From VXRN01 sp963664365 (lineage in GTDB: Bacteria > Chloroflexota > Dehalococcoidia > Lucifugimonadales > UBA1123), in the NCBI GenBank assembly GCA_963664365.1, contig OY761144.1, positions 1,612,001 to 1,676,000 on the forward strand: 64,000 bases of DNA. The letters run 5' to 3'. Position numbers and translations under genes: made by a program. Below are positions 7,975 through 19,300 of this stretch, piece by piece (positions within the stretch are counted from its first letter, which is position 1; each line of letters opens with the position of its first letter). A model generated the notes under the pieces. It saw only the letters and a list, made by a program, of their open reading frames with translations. It did not search any database and was not told where the DNA came from.

Positions 7975-8796
7975 ATGACTGACGCGGAATCCGGAACGCC
8001 CGATTATACGATGGGCTTTAGCGAAGAGTTCATCCAAGCCCTCAGACGATACGCCGCAGAAACTCACGCCAGACATCTGCTCCCACACCTGAAGCCCGGT
8101 CAGCGCGTTCTCGACTTAGGCTGCGGACCGGGGACGATCTCCGTCGGTTTGGCGAAGGCGGTAGAACCCGGCGAACTGTACGGCGTGGACATGGAGGAGT
8201 CGCAGGTTGAGTTGGCGAAGGCGATAGCCCAATCCGACGGACAAGACAACGCGACGTTCCAGGTTGGCGACGTGCTCGATCTCCCCTTCGAGGATGACTT
8301 CTTCGACGTTGCCCACTTCCACAACGTACTCATGCACGTTCCGGACACCGCGGCGGCGCTGCGCGAGGCGAGGCGAGTCCTGAAGTCCGGCGGCCTAGTC
8401 TCGGCGCGTGAGATGATCGGCGAGTCGTCGTTCACGGCTCCCGACTTTGGCGTTATCAGAAAAGCGTGGGACATGTTCGAAGACCTGCTGGCGGCTGACG
8501 ACGGCCATCCTCAGATGGGCAAGGAGATGAAGACTCATTTCATCGAGGCGGGTTTTACGGACGTGCGGACCAACCTCTCATTCGACGTATATGACACTCC
8601 CGAGGACGTCATCTTCATCTACGGCATCGCCCAGCTATGGTTCCTGTCGCCTGAGATCACGGAGGCGGCTATCAAGTATGGGGCTTCGACCCAAAAGCTG
8701 TGCGACGACATAGGCATCGCCTACGAAAGATGGAAGGACCATCCCGGCGCGTTGTGCGGCGTGGGTCACGGCGAGCTTATAGCCGTCAACCCGTAA
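7975..8796 (+). CDS. class I SAM-dependent methyltransferase (UbiE/Methyltransf_11 type)
   Basis: A 273-aa soluble methyltransferase with SAM-binding motif I VLDLGCGPG (45-53), the acidic motif GVDMEES (about 74-80), and motif post-I/II VLDLPFEDDFFDVAHFHNVL, then LREARRVLKSGG. This pattern is shared by UbiE-like small-molecule methylases, so the substrate is open. I use the ATG at 7975, which has GGAAAGGA upstream and lies after the predicted transcription start; a longer frame begins at 7909. The gene stands alone, convergent with the next one across a perfect palindrome. Confidence 0.9.
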   Translation: MTDAESGTPDYTMGFSEEFIQALRRYAAETHARHLLPHLKPGQRVLDLGCGPGTISVGLAKAVEPGELYGVDMEESQVELAKAIAQSDGQDNATFQVGDVLDLPFEDDFFDVAHFHNVLMHVPDTAAALREARRVLKSGGLVSAREMIGESSFTAPDFGVIRKAWDMFEDLLAADDGHPQMGKEMKTHFIEAGFTDVRTNLSFDVYDTPEDVIFIYGIAQLWFLSPEITEAAIKYGASTQKLCDDIGIAYERWKDHPGALCGVGHGELIAVNP

Positions 8797-8825
8797 TGCC
8801 GTCCGTCCGCCGTTCACATGGGGAT

Positions 8826-8847
8826 GCGCCCCTTAATTAAGGGGCGC
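8826..8847. terminator. perfect palindrome between convergent genes
   Basis: A 22-base perfect palindrome with seven-base GC arms and an AT-rich centre (TTAATTAA) lies between the ends of the convergent genes at 8796 and 8900. It could serve as a two-way terminator, although no U-tract is present. Confidence 0.5.
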
Positions 8848-8899
8848 AAGAGGCAACCTCGAGATTGCCCCTGCCGAGTGGCGGCGCGGTGAGAAATGC

Positions 8900-9298
8900 T
8901 CAGTCGGCGTCTTTGATGGACGGCGGGGGTTCGTCGAAGGGTTCGCCCTTCTGCTCGGCGGCGATGCGTCGGCTGTTCCAAGCCTGCCACTGGGCGAACG
9001 TCGCGGCGCGACCTTCAGTGCGGCCCTCAGTGCGGCCCTCAGTGCGGCCCTCGGCGAGGCCCTCCATGTAGCGTCTCTTTTCATATCTCTCGGCGAGCAT
9101 TCTCCACCCCTCGATCAAAATATACGCAAAAGCCCCGGAGACGACCACTGCCGACTGCATCCCGTTGAGGATGGCGCGGGCGGTCTCCTCGAAGCCGTCG
9201 GTGACGGTGTGACGGACCTCGATCCAAGCTACGATGCCGATGCCGGTCAGCGATAGGATGAGGAACAAGATTATGTAGGATGTCTCACGGGGCAGCAT
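8900..9298 (-). CDS. two-helix membrane protein with EGRT repeat tail
   Basis: I do not recognise this 132-aa protein. It has two hydrophobic helices (about 7-27, YIILFLILSLTGIGIVAW, and about 44-65, LNGMQSAVVVSGAFAYILIE), then a charged stretch LAERYEKRRY and a tetrapeptide repeat (G-R-T-E)n encoded by 12-base tandem repeats, followed by a polar tail WQAWNSRRIAAEQKGEPF. The repeat region is probably variable in length between strains. Likely a small inner-membrane protein with a cytoplasmic coiled tail. The ATG at 9298 gives a plausible N terminus. Confidence 0.65.
   Translation of the reverse strand: MLPRETSYIILFLILSLTGIGIVAWIEVRHTVTDGFEETARAILNGMQSAVVVSGAFAYILIEGWRMLAERYEKRRYMEGLAEGRTEGRTEGRTEGRAATFAQWQAWNSRRIAAEQKGEPFDEPPPSIKDAD
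9012..9059 (-). repeat. 12-bp tandem repeat encoding (GRTE)n
   Basis: About four near-identical 12-base units inside the membrane-protein gene keep the frame and encode alternating GRTE. Copy-number change would alter the protein by four residues per unit without frameshift. Confidence 0.85.
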
Positions 9299-9446
9299 CT
9301 GCTGTGGACGTGTCTCCTGCCGTACTCAAGTCTCATCCATCTCATTGACTCCACATTACATCGGCGGAGTGTGGGCGTCAAGGGGGCGATTGCCGTAGGC
9401 GACCGACCTTCCCCGCCGCCCTCGACCCTGGCCTCTCACTAATGCT

Positions 9447-9711
9447 CATAAATACTCAAAAGATTCGTGAAAGTGGTGAAATCAGTCTGCATACTGGTTA
9501 TAGGCGAGTGTTGTACTTGAATTATCCCGTATAGCTGACCGAATTGCTGAACGGCGTCTCTCTAAAATCGTTTGAAATGGCAAGAATCGCGCCGACACCT
9601 ATTGCAATGCTAATCGTTGCCGTGTATAGTCTATGTCATCAACAAGCGTTGCATGGGTGAGTCATTGAAACCTTCACGATTCGCCGAGCGCAACAGATGA
9701 GGGAGAAACAA
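9447..9711 (+). promoter_or_regulatory. duplicated upstream region, copy 1, with promoter and leader hairpin
   Basis: This stretch is a diverged copy of 10089-10367. Both contain an AGTGGTGAAAT block far upstream, a promoter and a conserved leader. Here the promoter is TTGCAA (9602-9607), 17-base spacer, TATAGT (9625-9630). The roughly 75-base leader can fold as GAGTC..TGAA-ACC-TTCA..GATTC, and ends in CGCAACAGATG-type sequence before the ribosome-binding site. Conservation of promoter spacing and the hairpin in two otherwise diverged copies suggests shared regulation. Confidence 0.75.
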
Positions 9712-9954
9712 ATGGTAGCCACACTGGTAAGCGCCTTCACAGGAATCACTTCGAGCGCCGGCAAGAAGACCTTCTGGACGACCATGGCGGTGATCGCGGT
9801 CCTGATCGGGATCGCGACGCTGGTAGTGTACCAGGCCGCCGGCTCCGACTACCTCTCCCTTGGCGCTCTGCTGGGCTTCCAGGTCATGAAGGGCAGTTCC
9901 GAGAGCGGCGCGCAAGACGAGGCCGTCAGCCCCCTCGACTTCGAACTGGAGTAG
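9712..9954 (+). CDS. small single-span membrane peptide, 80 aa
   Basis: Not a recognised family. The ATG at 9712 is preceded by AGGGAG; an in-frame ATG 15 bases earlier overlaps that site and is less likely. The protein has a polar N terminus (VSAFTGITSSAGKK), one strong transmembrane helix (about 23-40, TTMAVIAVLIGIATLVVYQA), and an acidic C terminus (QDEAVSPLDFELE). It is transcribed from a promoter and leader that are copies of those of the giant surface protein downstream, and is closed by a strong terminator, so it is an independent monocistronic unit. Co-regulation hints at a role connected with that protein. Confidence 0.78.
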   Translation: MVATLVSAFTGITSSAGKKTFWTTMAVIAVLIGIATLVVYQAAGSDYLSLGALLGFQVMKGSSESGAQDEAVSPLDFELE

Positions 9955-10002
9955 CTCCGGGCGGGTACGATCCCGCCTCTGCGATCCGCCAAAAGCAATC
10001 TC

Positions 10003-10040
10003 AAAGTGTCCACTCGCCTAGGCGAGTGGACACTTTTTTT
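10003..10040 (+). terminator. strong Rho-independent terminator
   Basis: A perfect inverted repeat (arms 10003-10018 and 10021-10036, centre CCTAGG) runs directly into a T-run ending at 10040, 48 bases after the small membrane-peptide gene. Confidence 0.93.
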
Positions 10041-10088
10041 ATTTAAGGAACAAGGGGCAGCCATGAAGGTCGCTGAGATTTCGAGGTG

Positions 10089-10367
10089 GTGTAATACTCA
10101 TGAGATTTGTAAGAGTGGTGAAATAGGTCTCTGTACTGGTGTCGGGCGTGTGCTGTACTTCGTTTGTCTCATATCGTTGGCCGCAATGCCAAATGGAAAT
10201 ATCCTGAAAATATTGGAATGTGAAAGAATAGCCCAATCACATATTGCATAAGTAATCGTTGATGTGTATAGTCTATGCCATAAGCAAAGATTATATCAGC
10301 GAGTCGTTGAAACCTTCAGGATTCGCAGGTCGCAACAGATGGGCGGGGAAACGAATAGGAGATAAGA
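10089..10367 (+). promoter_or_regulatory. duplicated upstream region, copy 2, with promoter and leader hairpin
   Basis: Counterpart of 9447-9711. The promoter is TTGCAT (10244-10249), 17-base spacer, TATAGT (10267-10272). The leader keeps the TTGAAACCTTCA hairpin core and its GAGTC/GATTC outer stem, then CGCAACAGATGGG. AGGAG precedes the ATG at 10368. Some open frames here are not convincing genes. Confidence 0.75.
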
Positions 10368-13300
10368 ATGCCGCGTACCTTCAGGAATCTGGCCTCCTAT
10401 CAGGCGCAAGTTCGACGCGCGCCCTCTGCGCGGCGGCTGTTCGCCTGGATAAGCGCTGCCCTTCTTCTGCTGACCGCCTTCTGGCTTGCGTCCGTCGGCA
10501 TCGCTCTCGCCGACGCTTCCGTACCCAAGACTCCGTCCTCAGTGTCGGTGTCGCGGTCCGACGGCTCCCTGAGCGCAAGCTGGGACTCCGTCGAAGGCGC
10601 GAGGAGCTACCACGTCACCTACAGTTCGGACGGCGGGGCAAGTTGGAGCCTCGCGGCTCTGCACCACTCCGGAACCAGCATCTCCATTAGCGTCGATAAC
10701 GGCAAGACCTACATCGTGGGCGTCCGCGCCCGCAACTCCGCCGGAGACAGCGGCTGGCGAAACTCATCCTCCGCGGGGCCGTTCACGCCGCCCACACCGA
10801 CTCCAACGCCTGAGCCGACTCCGACTCCAACACCCGAGCCGACGCCCGAGCCGACTCCCGAACCTACGCCTGAGCCGACGCCCGAGCCCACGCCTGAGCC
10901 GACGCCCACCAAGGAACCTAACTGCAAGCCGTCGCCCCCGAAAGATGGCGCATCGATCACCATCGTTCCCAACGACTGCCCACAACCAACGCCTGAGCCT
11001 ACTCCCGCTCCCACGCCGACTCCCATAGCCACGGCCACACCGACGCCCGAGCCGACTCCGACGCCCACGCCGTCTCCCACTCCCGCGCCGTCGCCGCCGA
11101 ACACGCCGTCATCTGTGTCCGTGTCGCGGGCCGACGGCTCCTTGACCGCAAGCTGGGACGCGGTCGAAGGCGCGACGAGCTACCACGTCACATACAGTTC
11201 GGACGGCGGGTCTAGCTGGCACGCTCCCGTGGAAGGTCACAGGAACATTCCCACCAACAGCCTCACATTCAGCGTCGATAACGGCAAGACGTACATCGTG
11301 GGCGTTCGCGCCCGCAACTCCGCCGGCGACAGCGGCTGGCGCAACTCCCCGGCCGCCGGGCCGTTCGTGCCGCCCACACCGACGCCAACGACGACGCCCA
11401 TAGCCACCACGACGCCAACGACGCCCATAGCCACGACGACTCCGGCCACCAGCACGACGCCGGGACCGCTGTCCTTCGGCGGCGCCAGCGTGACCAACCA
11501 GTTCTATATTAAGGACCTGTCCAAAGTTGCCCTGACGCTGCCCGCCGCCACAGGCGGCAACGGGACGACGACCTACTCGCTTACGCCCTCGCTGCCCGAT
11601 GGTCTCACGTTCGACCCCTCGGCCCGCGCCATAAGCGGAACGCCCACGGCGACCTCGACCAAGGCCAACTTCACCTACGCCGCCACCGACGGAACGGACA
11701 CCGTCATGCTCCGCTTCTCCATTGAAGTATTGGCGGCTGAGGAGCAGGCTAGGGCCCAAGACCTACTCTCCGTGCCGGCCATCTCAGACCAGACCTGGAC
11801 CAGGGGCGTCGCCGTGGACTTCCAGCTTCCGTACGTAAGCGGAGCAAACAGCTACAGCGTGAGCACCCTGCCTTCCGGGCTGAGCTTCAACAGTTCCAAC
11901 CGCAAAATCACCGGCACGCCCACGGCCAAGACGGCCAGGGCGTCTTACACGTACTTCGCCTCCCACAGCCTTTACGGCGACTCCGGTAGCAGAAGCTTCA
12001 ACATCGAAATCATAAATCCCTCCCTGGCGTTCGGAGTCAGCGAGATAACCGACAAGATGCTCCTGAGCGACTGGTTCGAGACCAAGAACGTCACCTACAC
12101 GCTGCAGGCGGTCAGCAGCACGGGCGTGACGCCCACCTACTCGTTGAGCGGCAGTCTTCCCTCCTGGCTCAGCTTCAACGACAGCACCCGCGTCCTCAGC
12201 GGGACGATGCCAACGCAGGTCACCCATGACGCGACTCTGACCTACACCGCCTCGGCGACGGACTGGGAATCGGCCACTCTCACATTCCAGTTCACCGTCG
12301 CGCAGGACAACCCAAACAGCACCTGCGGACCCCTGGGATTGCCCAGCAATGTTTCCGCAAAGGAAGCGGTGAAGTTCGACAGCGGGACGCCGAACTACGG
12401 GTTCAATGTCAGCTATTACGTAAGGAACCTTGGCGCAAATGTTCACGCCCGGCACAGGGAAGCGGGAACGACAAGCTGGACTGAGACATCAGGGCTGCCG
12501 GGAGGCAACGGCAACAGGAGCGGGAACGTCTGGGGGTTGAAGGAGAACACGCAGTACGACGTCGCGGTCGGGATGGAGGCAGACGACATTGGCTGTCCCA
12601 AGATGTGGGGCAACGCGCTTCACATCAAGACGGGTGTGTCCGGCAGGCCCTACAAGCCCGACGCGCCGACGGTGAGCAACAACTCCGCCAACCCCGGCAC
12701 CCGGCTAAACGTGTCCTGGACCAAGCCCTTCGCCGTGCCGGACGTCACCGGCTACAGCCTGATATACAAGAAGACCTCCGCAGGCCAGTGGTCGTCCTTC
12801 AGCCACTCCGGTACCGGAACGTCGGCGACGCTGACCGGGCTGGACGCCAAGACCGAATACGAGGTGCAGGTGCAGGCCACCAACTCCCGTGGAAGCAGCC
12901 CGTATTCGGACAGCGGCAAGAAGACGACCCAGGGCAACGAGGACCCCTCGTTCTCGGCGGACACCGCGACGCGCAGCATCGCCGAGAACTCGGCCGCCAA
13001 CGCCAACGTCGGGACGGCGGTGACCGGAACGGACCCCGAAAGCGACACGCTCACGTACTCGCTGAGCGGCACGGACGCGAGCAAGTTCAACATCACCTCC
13101 ACCAGCGGCCAGATAACCGTCAAGAGCGGCACGAGCCTGGACTACGAGAGCGCCACGTCGTACAGCGTGACCGTGGGCGTCAGCGACAAGAAGAACGCCG
13201 ACGGCACGGCGGACACGGTGGTCGACGACACCATCACGGTGACCATCAACGTAACCGACGCTAACGAGCCTCCGGAGAAGCCTGCGGCGCCGACGGTTGC

Positions 13301-16300
13301 CAACGGCACGGACCCTGCGACCGAACTGAACGTTTCCTGGACGGCGCCGACGATGACGGGCAAACCCGCCATATCAGACTACGACGTGCAGTACCGGCTG
13401 AGCGGCGGCTCCACCTGGACGGACGCCAGCTTCACCGGCACGGGAACCAACACGACGCTGAGCAGCCTCACCACGGGCAAGACCTATGAGGTGCAGGTGC
13501 GGGCGGTGAACGCCGAAGGGAACGGGGCGTGGTCGGACTCCGGCACGGGGATCACCGACGCCAACGCGGTCACCCGCTCCATAGCCGAGAACTCGGCTGC
13601 CGGAACCAACGTCGGCGCGGCGGTCACGGCTACGGCCAATTCCAACTACACCTACACCCACAGCCTGGACGGAACGGACAAGAGCAAGTTCAGCGTCGAC
13701 TCGTCGACCGGACAGATAACCGTCGGTACTGGAACGGCGCTGGACTACGAGACGAAGACATCGTACAGCGTAACGGTAAAGGTGGCAGTGGCCAACAAGT
13801 CACAAGGGGCTAACGCGCAGTCCGTGGATCCCAACGCTCCGGGCGACTACAAGATCCCGGTCACCATCAACGTGACGGACGTGAACGAAGTCCCCATCTA
13901 CGATGACGGAGCCACGTCAACGCGCAGCGTCGCCGAGAACTCGGCGGCGGGAACCAACGTGGGCGCGGCGGTCACGGCTACGGACCCGGAGGGGGACACG
14001 CTTACCTACACGCTGACCGGCACGGACGCCTCCAAGTTCGACATCGGCTCCGCCACCGGGCAGATAACGGTCAAGACCGGCAACATCCCCGACTACGAGG
14101 TCAAGACCTCCTACAGCGTGACGGTGAACGTCAGCGACAAGAAGAACGCCAGCAGCACGGCGGATACCGCGATTGACGACACGATAGCGGTGACGATCAA
14201 CGTGACGGACGTGAACGAGCCTCCGCCGAAGCTGGGCGTGCCGTCGGTGAGCCGCTCCTCGTCGAACTACCACAACAGATTCAACCTGTCGTGGACGGCG
14301 CCGACGAACGCGCAGATGAGCGGGAAGCCCGCCGTCAACGACTACGACGTGCAGTACAAGAAGGCCAGCGACTCCGATTGGACGGATTTCGCGCACAGCG
14401 GAAAGGCAACCAGCACGACGGTTACGGGCCTGCCCGATTCAAGCGCCAACTACGAAGTGCAGGTGCGGGCGGTCAACGACGAGGGCAACGGCGCGTGGTC
14501 CGATAGCGCCTCGTGGACCACGGACCCGTCGCCCGCGACGCGCAGCATCGCGGAAAACTCGGCGGTGGGGACAAACGTGGGGGATGCGGTGAACTCAAGC
14601 ATCAACTTACAGAATTACGATCCTTTCATGCGCCTGGAGGGGACGGACAAGGGCAATTTCGACATCGAGGCGTCCACCGGGCAAATCAAGGTGAAGACGG
14701 GCAACATCCCCGACTACGAGGCCAAGACCTCGTACAGCGTCGTGGTGCACGTGGACGCCGTCCAGAACGGCGGTGGCGACACCATCTCCTCGGTCAAGAT
14801 CATCCCGGTCACCATCAACGTGACGGACGTGGACGAACCGCCGTCCGCGCCGACTGTCACGGTTGCGCTGGACTCCACCACGCCGACGACCAAGATAAGC
14901 GTGTCGTGGACGGCGCCCACCATGACGGGCAAGCCCCCCATCAGCGATTACGACGTGCAGTACAGGAAGACGGGTGACTCGACCTGGACAGACGCCTCCT
15001 TCACCGGAACGACCACCAGCGCGACGCTGACCGGCCTGACCTCGGGCAAGAGCTACGAGGTTCAGGTGCGCGCCGTCAACGCAGAGGGCAATGGCGCATG
15101 GTCGAGCTCCGGCAGCGCGATAACGAAAGCCGATGGAGTGTCGCGCAGCGTGGCTGAGAACTCCGGCGCCGGAACAGCCGTGGGCGACCCGGTGACGGCG
15201 ACCAGTACGAATACCGCCTACACCTACACGCACGCCCTGAGCGGATCGGACGCCGCGAGTTTCGACATCGACAGCTCATCCGGCCAGATAAAGACAAAGG
15301 CCGCGCTGAACTACGAGAGCGGCAATACCTCATATAGCGTGGTGGTGACCGTCACTGCAGCCGCCGCGCAGGTACAAACCCAGAGCCTCGACCCGAACGC
15401 GCCCGGCGACTACGTCGTCCCTGTCACGATTAATGTGACGGACGTACACGAGCCGCCGTCCGCGCCGTCCGCGCCAACGGTCTGGCAGCATTCGCCCAAG
15501 CCCAAGACAGAGCTAGACGTTAGCTGGACCGCCCCGAACATGACCGGCAAGCCCGCGATCACCGACTACGACATCCGCTACAAGAAGAGCGCCACGTCCA
15601 CCTGGAGCGACTGGCCGCACGGCGGAACTGCGACAACCGCGAGACTCACCGGCCTGGCGGAAGGCGCGAGTTACGACGTGCAGGTTCGCGCCGTGAACGA
15701 CGAGGGCGACGGCGCATGGTCGGCCAGCGGCACGGCCACGACCCAGGACAAGAATGTCCACTCGGAGTTCCCGACCGCCACGGCCACGCGCAGCATAGCC
15801 GAGAACTCGGCGGCCGGAACCAACGTCGGCGCGCCCGTCACCGCCACGGACACCGAGGGCCACACCCTGTACTACTCGCTGAGCGGGACCGACGGCGGCA
15901 AGTTCGACGTCGGACTGAACACAGGCCAGATAAAGGTAAAGACAGGGTACGTCCCCAACTATGAAGCCAAGACCACGTACAGCGTCACCGTGCAGGCCAG
16001 CGACCGCAAGGACACCAACGACAACCCCGACACGGTCATCGACGACACCATCGAGGTCACGATCAACGTAACCGACGTAAACGAGCCGCCGGCCAAGCCC
16101 GCCGCTCCCAGCGTGTCCGCCAACTCCGCGACGCCCAAGACCAAGCTGGACGTTAGCTGGACCGCGCCGGATATGACGGGCAAGCCCGCCATCACCGACT
16201 ACGACGTCCAGTACAGGCTGTCGGGCGGTTCGACCTGGACCGACGCATCCTTCGACGGAACGGAAACCAGCGCGACGCTGGCGAACCTGACGAACGGCAA

Positions 16301-19300
16301 GAGCTACGAGGTCCAGGTGCGCGCCACCAACGTCGAGGGCGCTGGCGAATGGTCGAACTCCGGCGTTGCCATCACCATGGCCGGAGGCGTCACCCGCGAC
16401 ATCGAGGAGAACTCGCCCGCCGGAACCAACGTCGGCGACCCGGTGACGGCCACCAGTACTAACACAAGCTACACCTACACGCATGTCATGAGCGGAACCG
16501 ACGCCGCCAGCTTCACCATAGTATCGTCCAGCGGCCAGATAAGGACGAAGTCCGCGCTGAACTACGAGTCCAAGAGCAGTTACAGCGTCATCGTTACGGT
16601 GACCGCGGCCGCGGCTGGGGCATCGGCCCAGAGCCTCGACCCGAACGCGCCGGGCGACTACATCGTCCCTGTCACGATCAACGTGACCGACGTGAACGAC
16701 GCGCCGACGCTGCCTGAGACACCCGGTGGCGAAACCCGATCCATAGCCGAGAACTCGGCGGCCGGTACCAACATCGGCGCGCCCGTGACCGCCACTGACC
16801 AAGACGGCGACACGCTGACCTACAGCCTCGCCGGAACGGACGCATCCAAGTTCGACATCGGCTCAGGCACCGGACAGATCCAAGTGAAGTCCGCGCTGGA
16901 CTACGAGTCCAAGACCTCGTACAGCGTGACCGTCAACGTCACAGACGGCAAGGCCGACGATGGCACGGCGGACACTGAGATTGACGACAGCGTAGCCGTC
17001 ACGATCGACATAACCGACGTGGACGAGCCGCCCGTGGCCCCCGACGGTCCGACGATGCGGCAGAACTCAGACTCGCCCACCAGCAAGGTGAACGTTAGCT
17101 GGACTGCTCCCGACATGACCGGCAAGCCGCCCATAACCGACTACGACCTGCGCTACAAGAAGACCGCCAGTTCCACCTGGACCGTCTTGCAGCACGACGG
17201 AACCGGCGCTTCCGTCACGCTGACAGGGCTGAGCAAGGGCACGAGGTACGAGGCCCAGGTGCGCGCCACCAACGACGAGGGCACGAGCGCCTGGTCGAGC
17301 GGCGGCAGCGTCAGGACCCTCGACCGCAAGACCGCCTCCCTGTCGGTTCCCGAGAACTCGCCTGCCGGAACGGCTGTGACCGGTTCTCTGCCGGCCATAG
17401 ACTCCGAGGGGCATACTATGGCCTACGCCATAACGTCGGACGTCGTGATCGGCCAGGTCTCGACCTCAACGTCCACGACCACCCAGCAGCACAACGAGTT
17501 CACAATCAATTCGAGCACCGGCCAGATAACGGTCAACTCAGGCGCGAACCTGAACTACGAGGCTGCCCACAGCCACTCGATCACGGTGACGGCCAGCCAC
17601 GCCAACAACCAGCACGACAACCACGAGATCATGAACGCGGTCATCACGGTGACCATCACCATAACCGACGCCAACGAGCCGCCTCCGGCCCCGGACGCGC
17701 CCAACGTGCGGCGCAGTACGTCGTCTCCCCATAGCGTCCTGAACGTAAGCTGGACCGCGCCGAACATGACGGGCAAGCCCGCCATAACCGACTACGACGT
17801 GCAGTACCGCGCGTCGGGTGATACCGACTGGACCGACCACAGCTTCACGGGCACTGGCGCTGCAACGACGCTCAGCAGCCTGTACGTCGATACGACCTAT
17901 GAGGTCCGCGTGCGCGCCAGCAACGACGAGGGGACAGGCCCCTGGTCCGCTCCGGGTTCGGCTACGACCGACAAGCTAGTCCCGTCGGTAAACAGAGACC
18001 CGTCGTTCAGCGGCTCGGCCACGCTCAGCGTTGCCGAGAACTCGCCCGCCGGAACCTCGGTTGGCTCCGTAACCGCAACCGACGCCGACGGCGACACGCT
18101 GACCTACTCGCTGGGCGGAACCGACGCCGGATCGTTCACCATAGACTCTGCTACGGGCCGGATATCGGTTAACTCCGGCGTGAACCTGGACTATGAATCC
18201 AAGACCACATACAGCGTGAACGTGGGCGTGTCCGACAAGTTGGACTCCGACGGCAACGCCGACAACGTGATAGACGACACCGCCTCAGTGACGATAAGCG
18301 TAACCGACGTGAGCGAGCCTCCGGCGGCTCCGTCCGCTCCGAGCGTATCTCAGAACTCCGGCAGCCCTCAGACTTCTCTGAACGTATCGTGGACTGCGCC
18401 CGACATGACGGGCAAGCCCGCGATCAGCGACTACGACGTTCGCTACAAGAAGAGTAGCGATAGCGGCTGGACATCGCACGGCCACAGCGGTGCTGGGACC
18501 AGCGCGACGCTATCCGGTCTGACCTCCGGGACCGCCTACGAGGTCCAGGTGAAAGCCAGGAACGCCGACGGCGCGAGCGCGTGGTCGGCTTCAGGCACGG
18601 GTTCCACCGCCGCCGTCACCGTCACCAAAACCGACGACTCGACCAACACGCCCGCCGTCGTAACCGGAATCGTGACCGACTCTAGGTCCGACACCGGCTC
18701 TTCATCGAACGGCGCGCCGAGCTTCGGCTCAGTCGATGACCTGAGCGTGGCTGAGAACTCGCCCTCTGGAACCAACGTCGGCGATCCCGTGACGGCTACC
18801 GACCCTGACGGCGACAGTCTGCGCTACATTCTGAGCGGCAGCGACGCTGTATCGTTCACCATAGACTCAGCCACCGGCCAGATAAAAGTAAACTCCGGCG
18901 CGAAACTGGACTACGAATCCAAGACCTCTTACAGCGTGACGGTGGGCGTATCCGACAGGCGGGACGCCGACGGCAACCTGGACGCAGTGATAGACGCCAC
19001 TGTCACAGTCACGATCAACGTAACCGACGTGAACGAGCCTCCGTCAACTCCGTCCGCTCCGAGCGTAACTAGAAACTCCGGCAGCCCTCAGACCGCGCTG
19101 TACGCATCGTGGAAGTCGCCCGATATGAGCGGCAAGCCTGCGATCAGCGACTACGACGTGCGATACAGGAGAGTAGGGGAGAGCGCATGGAGCGATTACG
19201 GCTTCTCCGGGTCCGGAACGGCAACCGCGTTGACCGGCCTGGACGCTGACACAGACTACGAAGTGCAGGTGCGCGCCACCAACGACGAGGGAACGAGCGA

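Noticed and set aside
9637..9711. Known riboswitch class (for example cyclic di-GMP) in the duplicated leader
   Set aside because: The hairpin is conserved in both copies but I could not match it to any consensus I know; reported only as an unnamed leader element.
10709..11759. Minus-strand frames rich in Gly-Val-Gly within the giant gene
   Set aside because: They mirror the Pro-Thr codons of the plus-strand stalk; low complexity, no start or ribosome-binding site.
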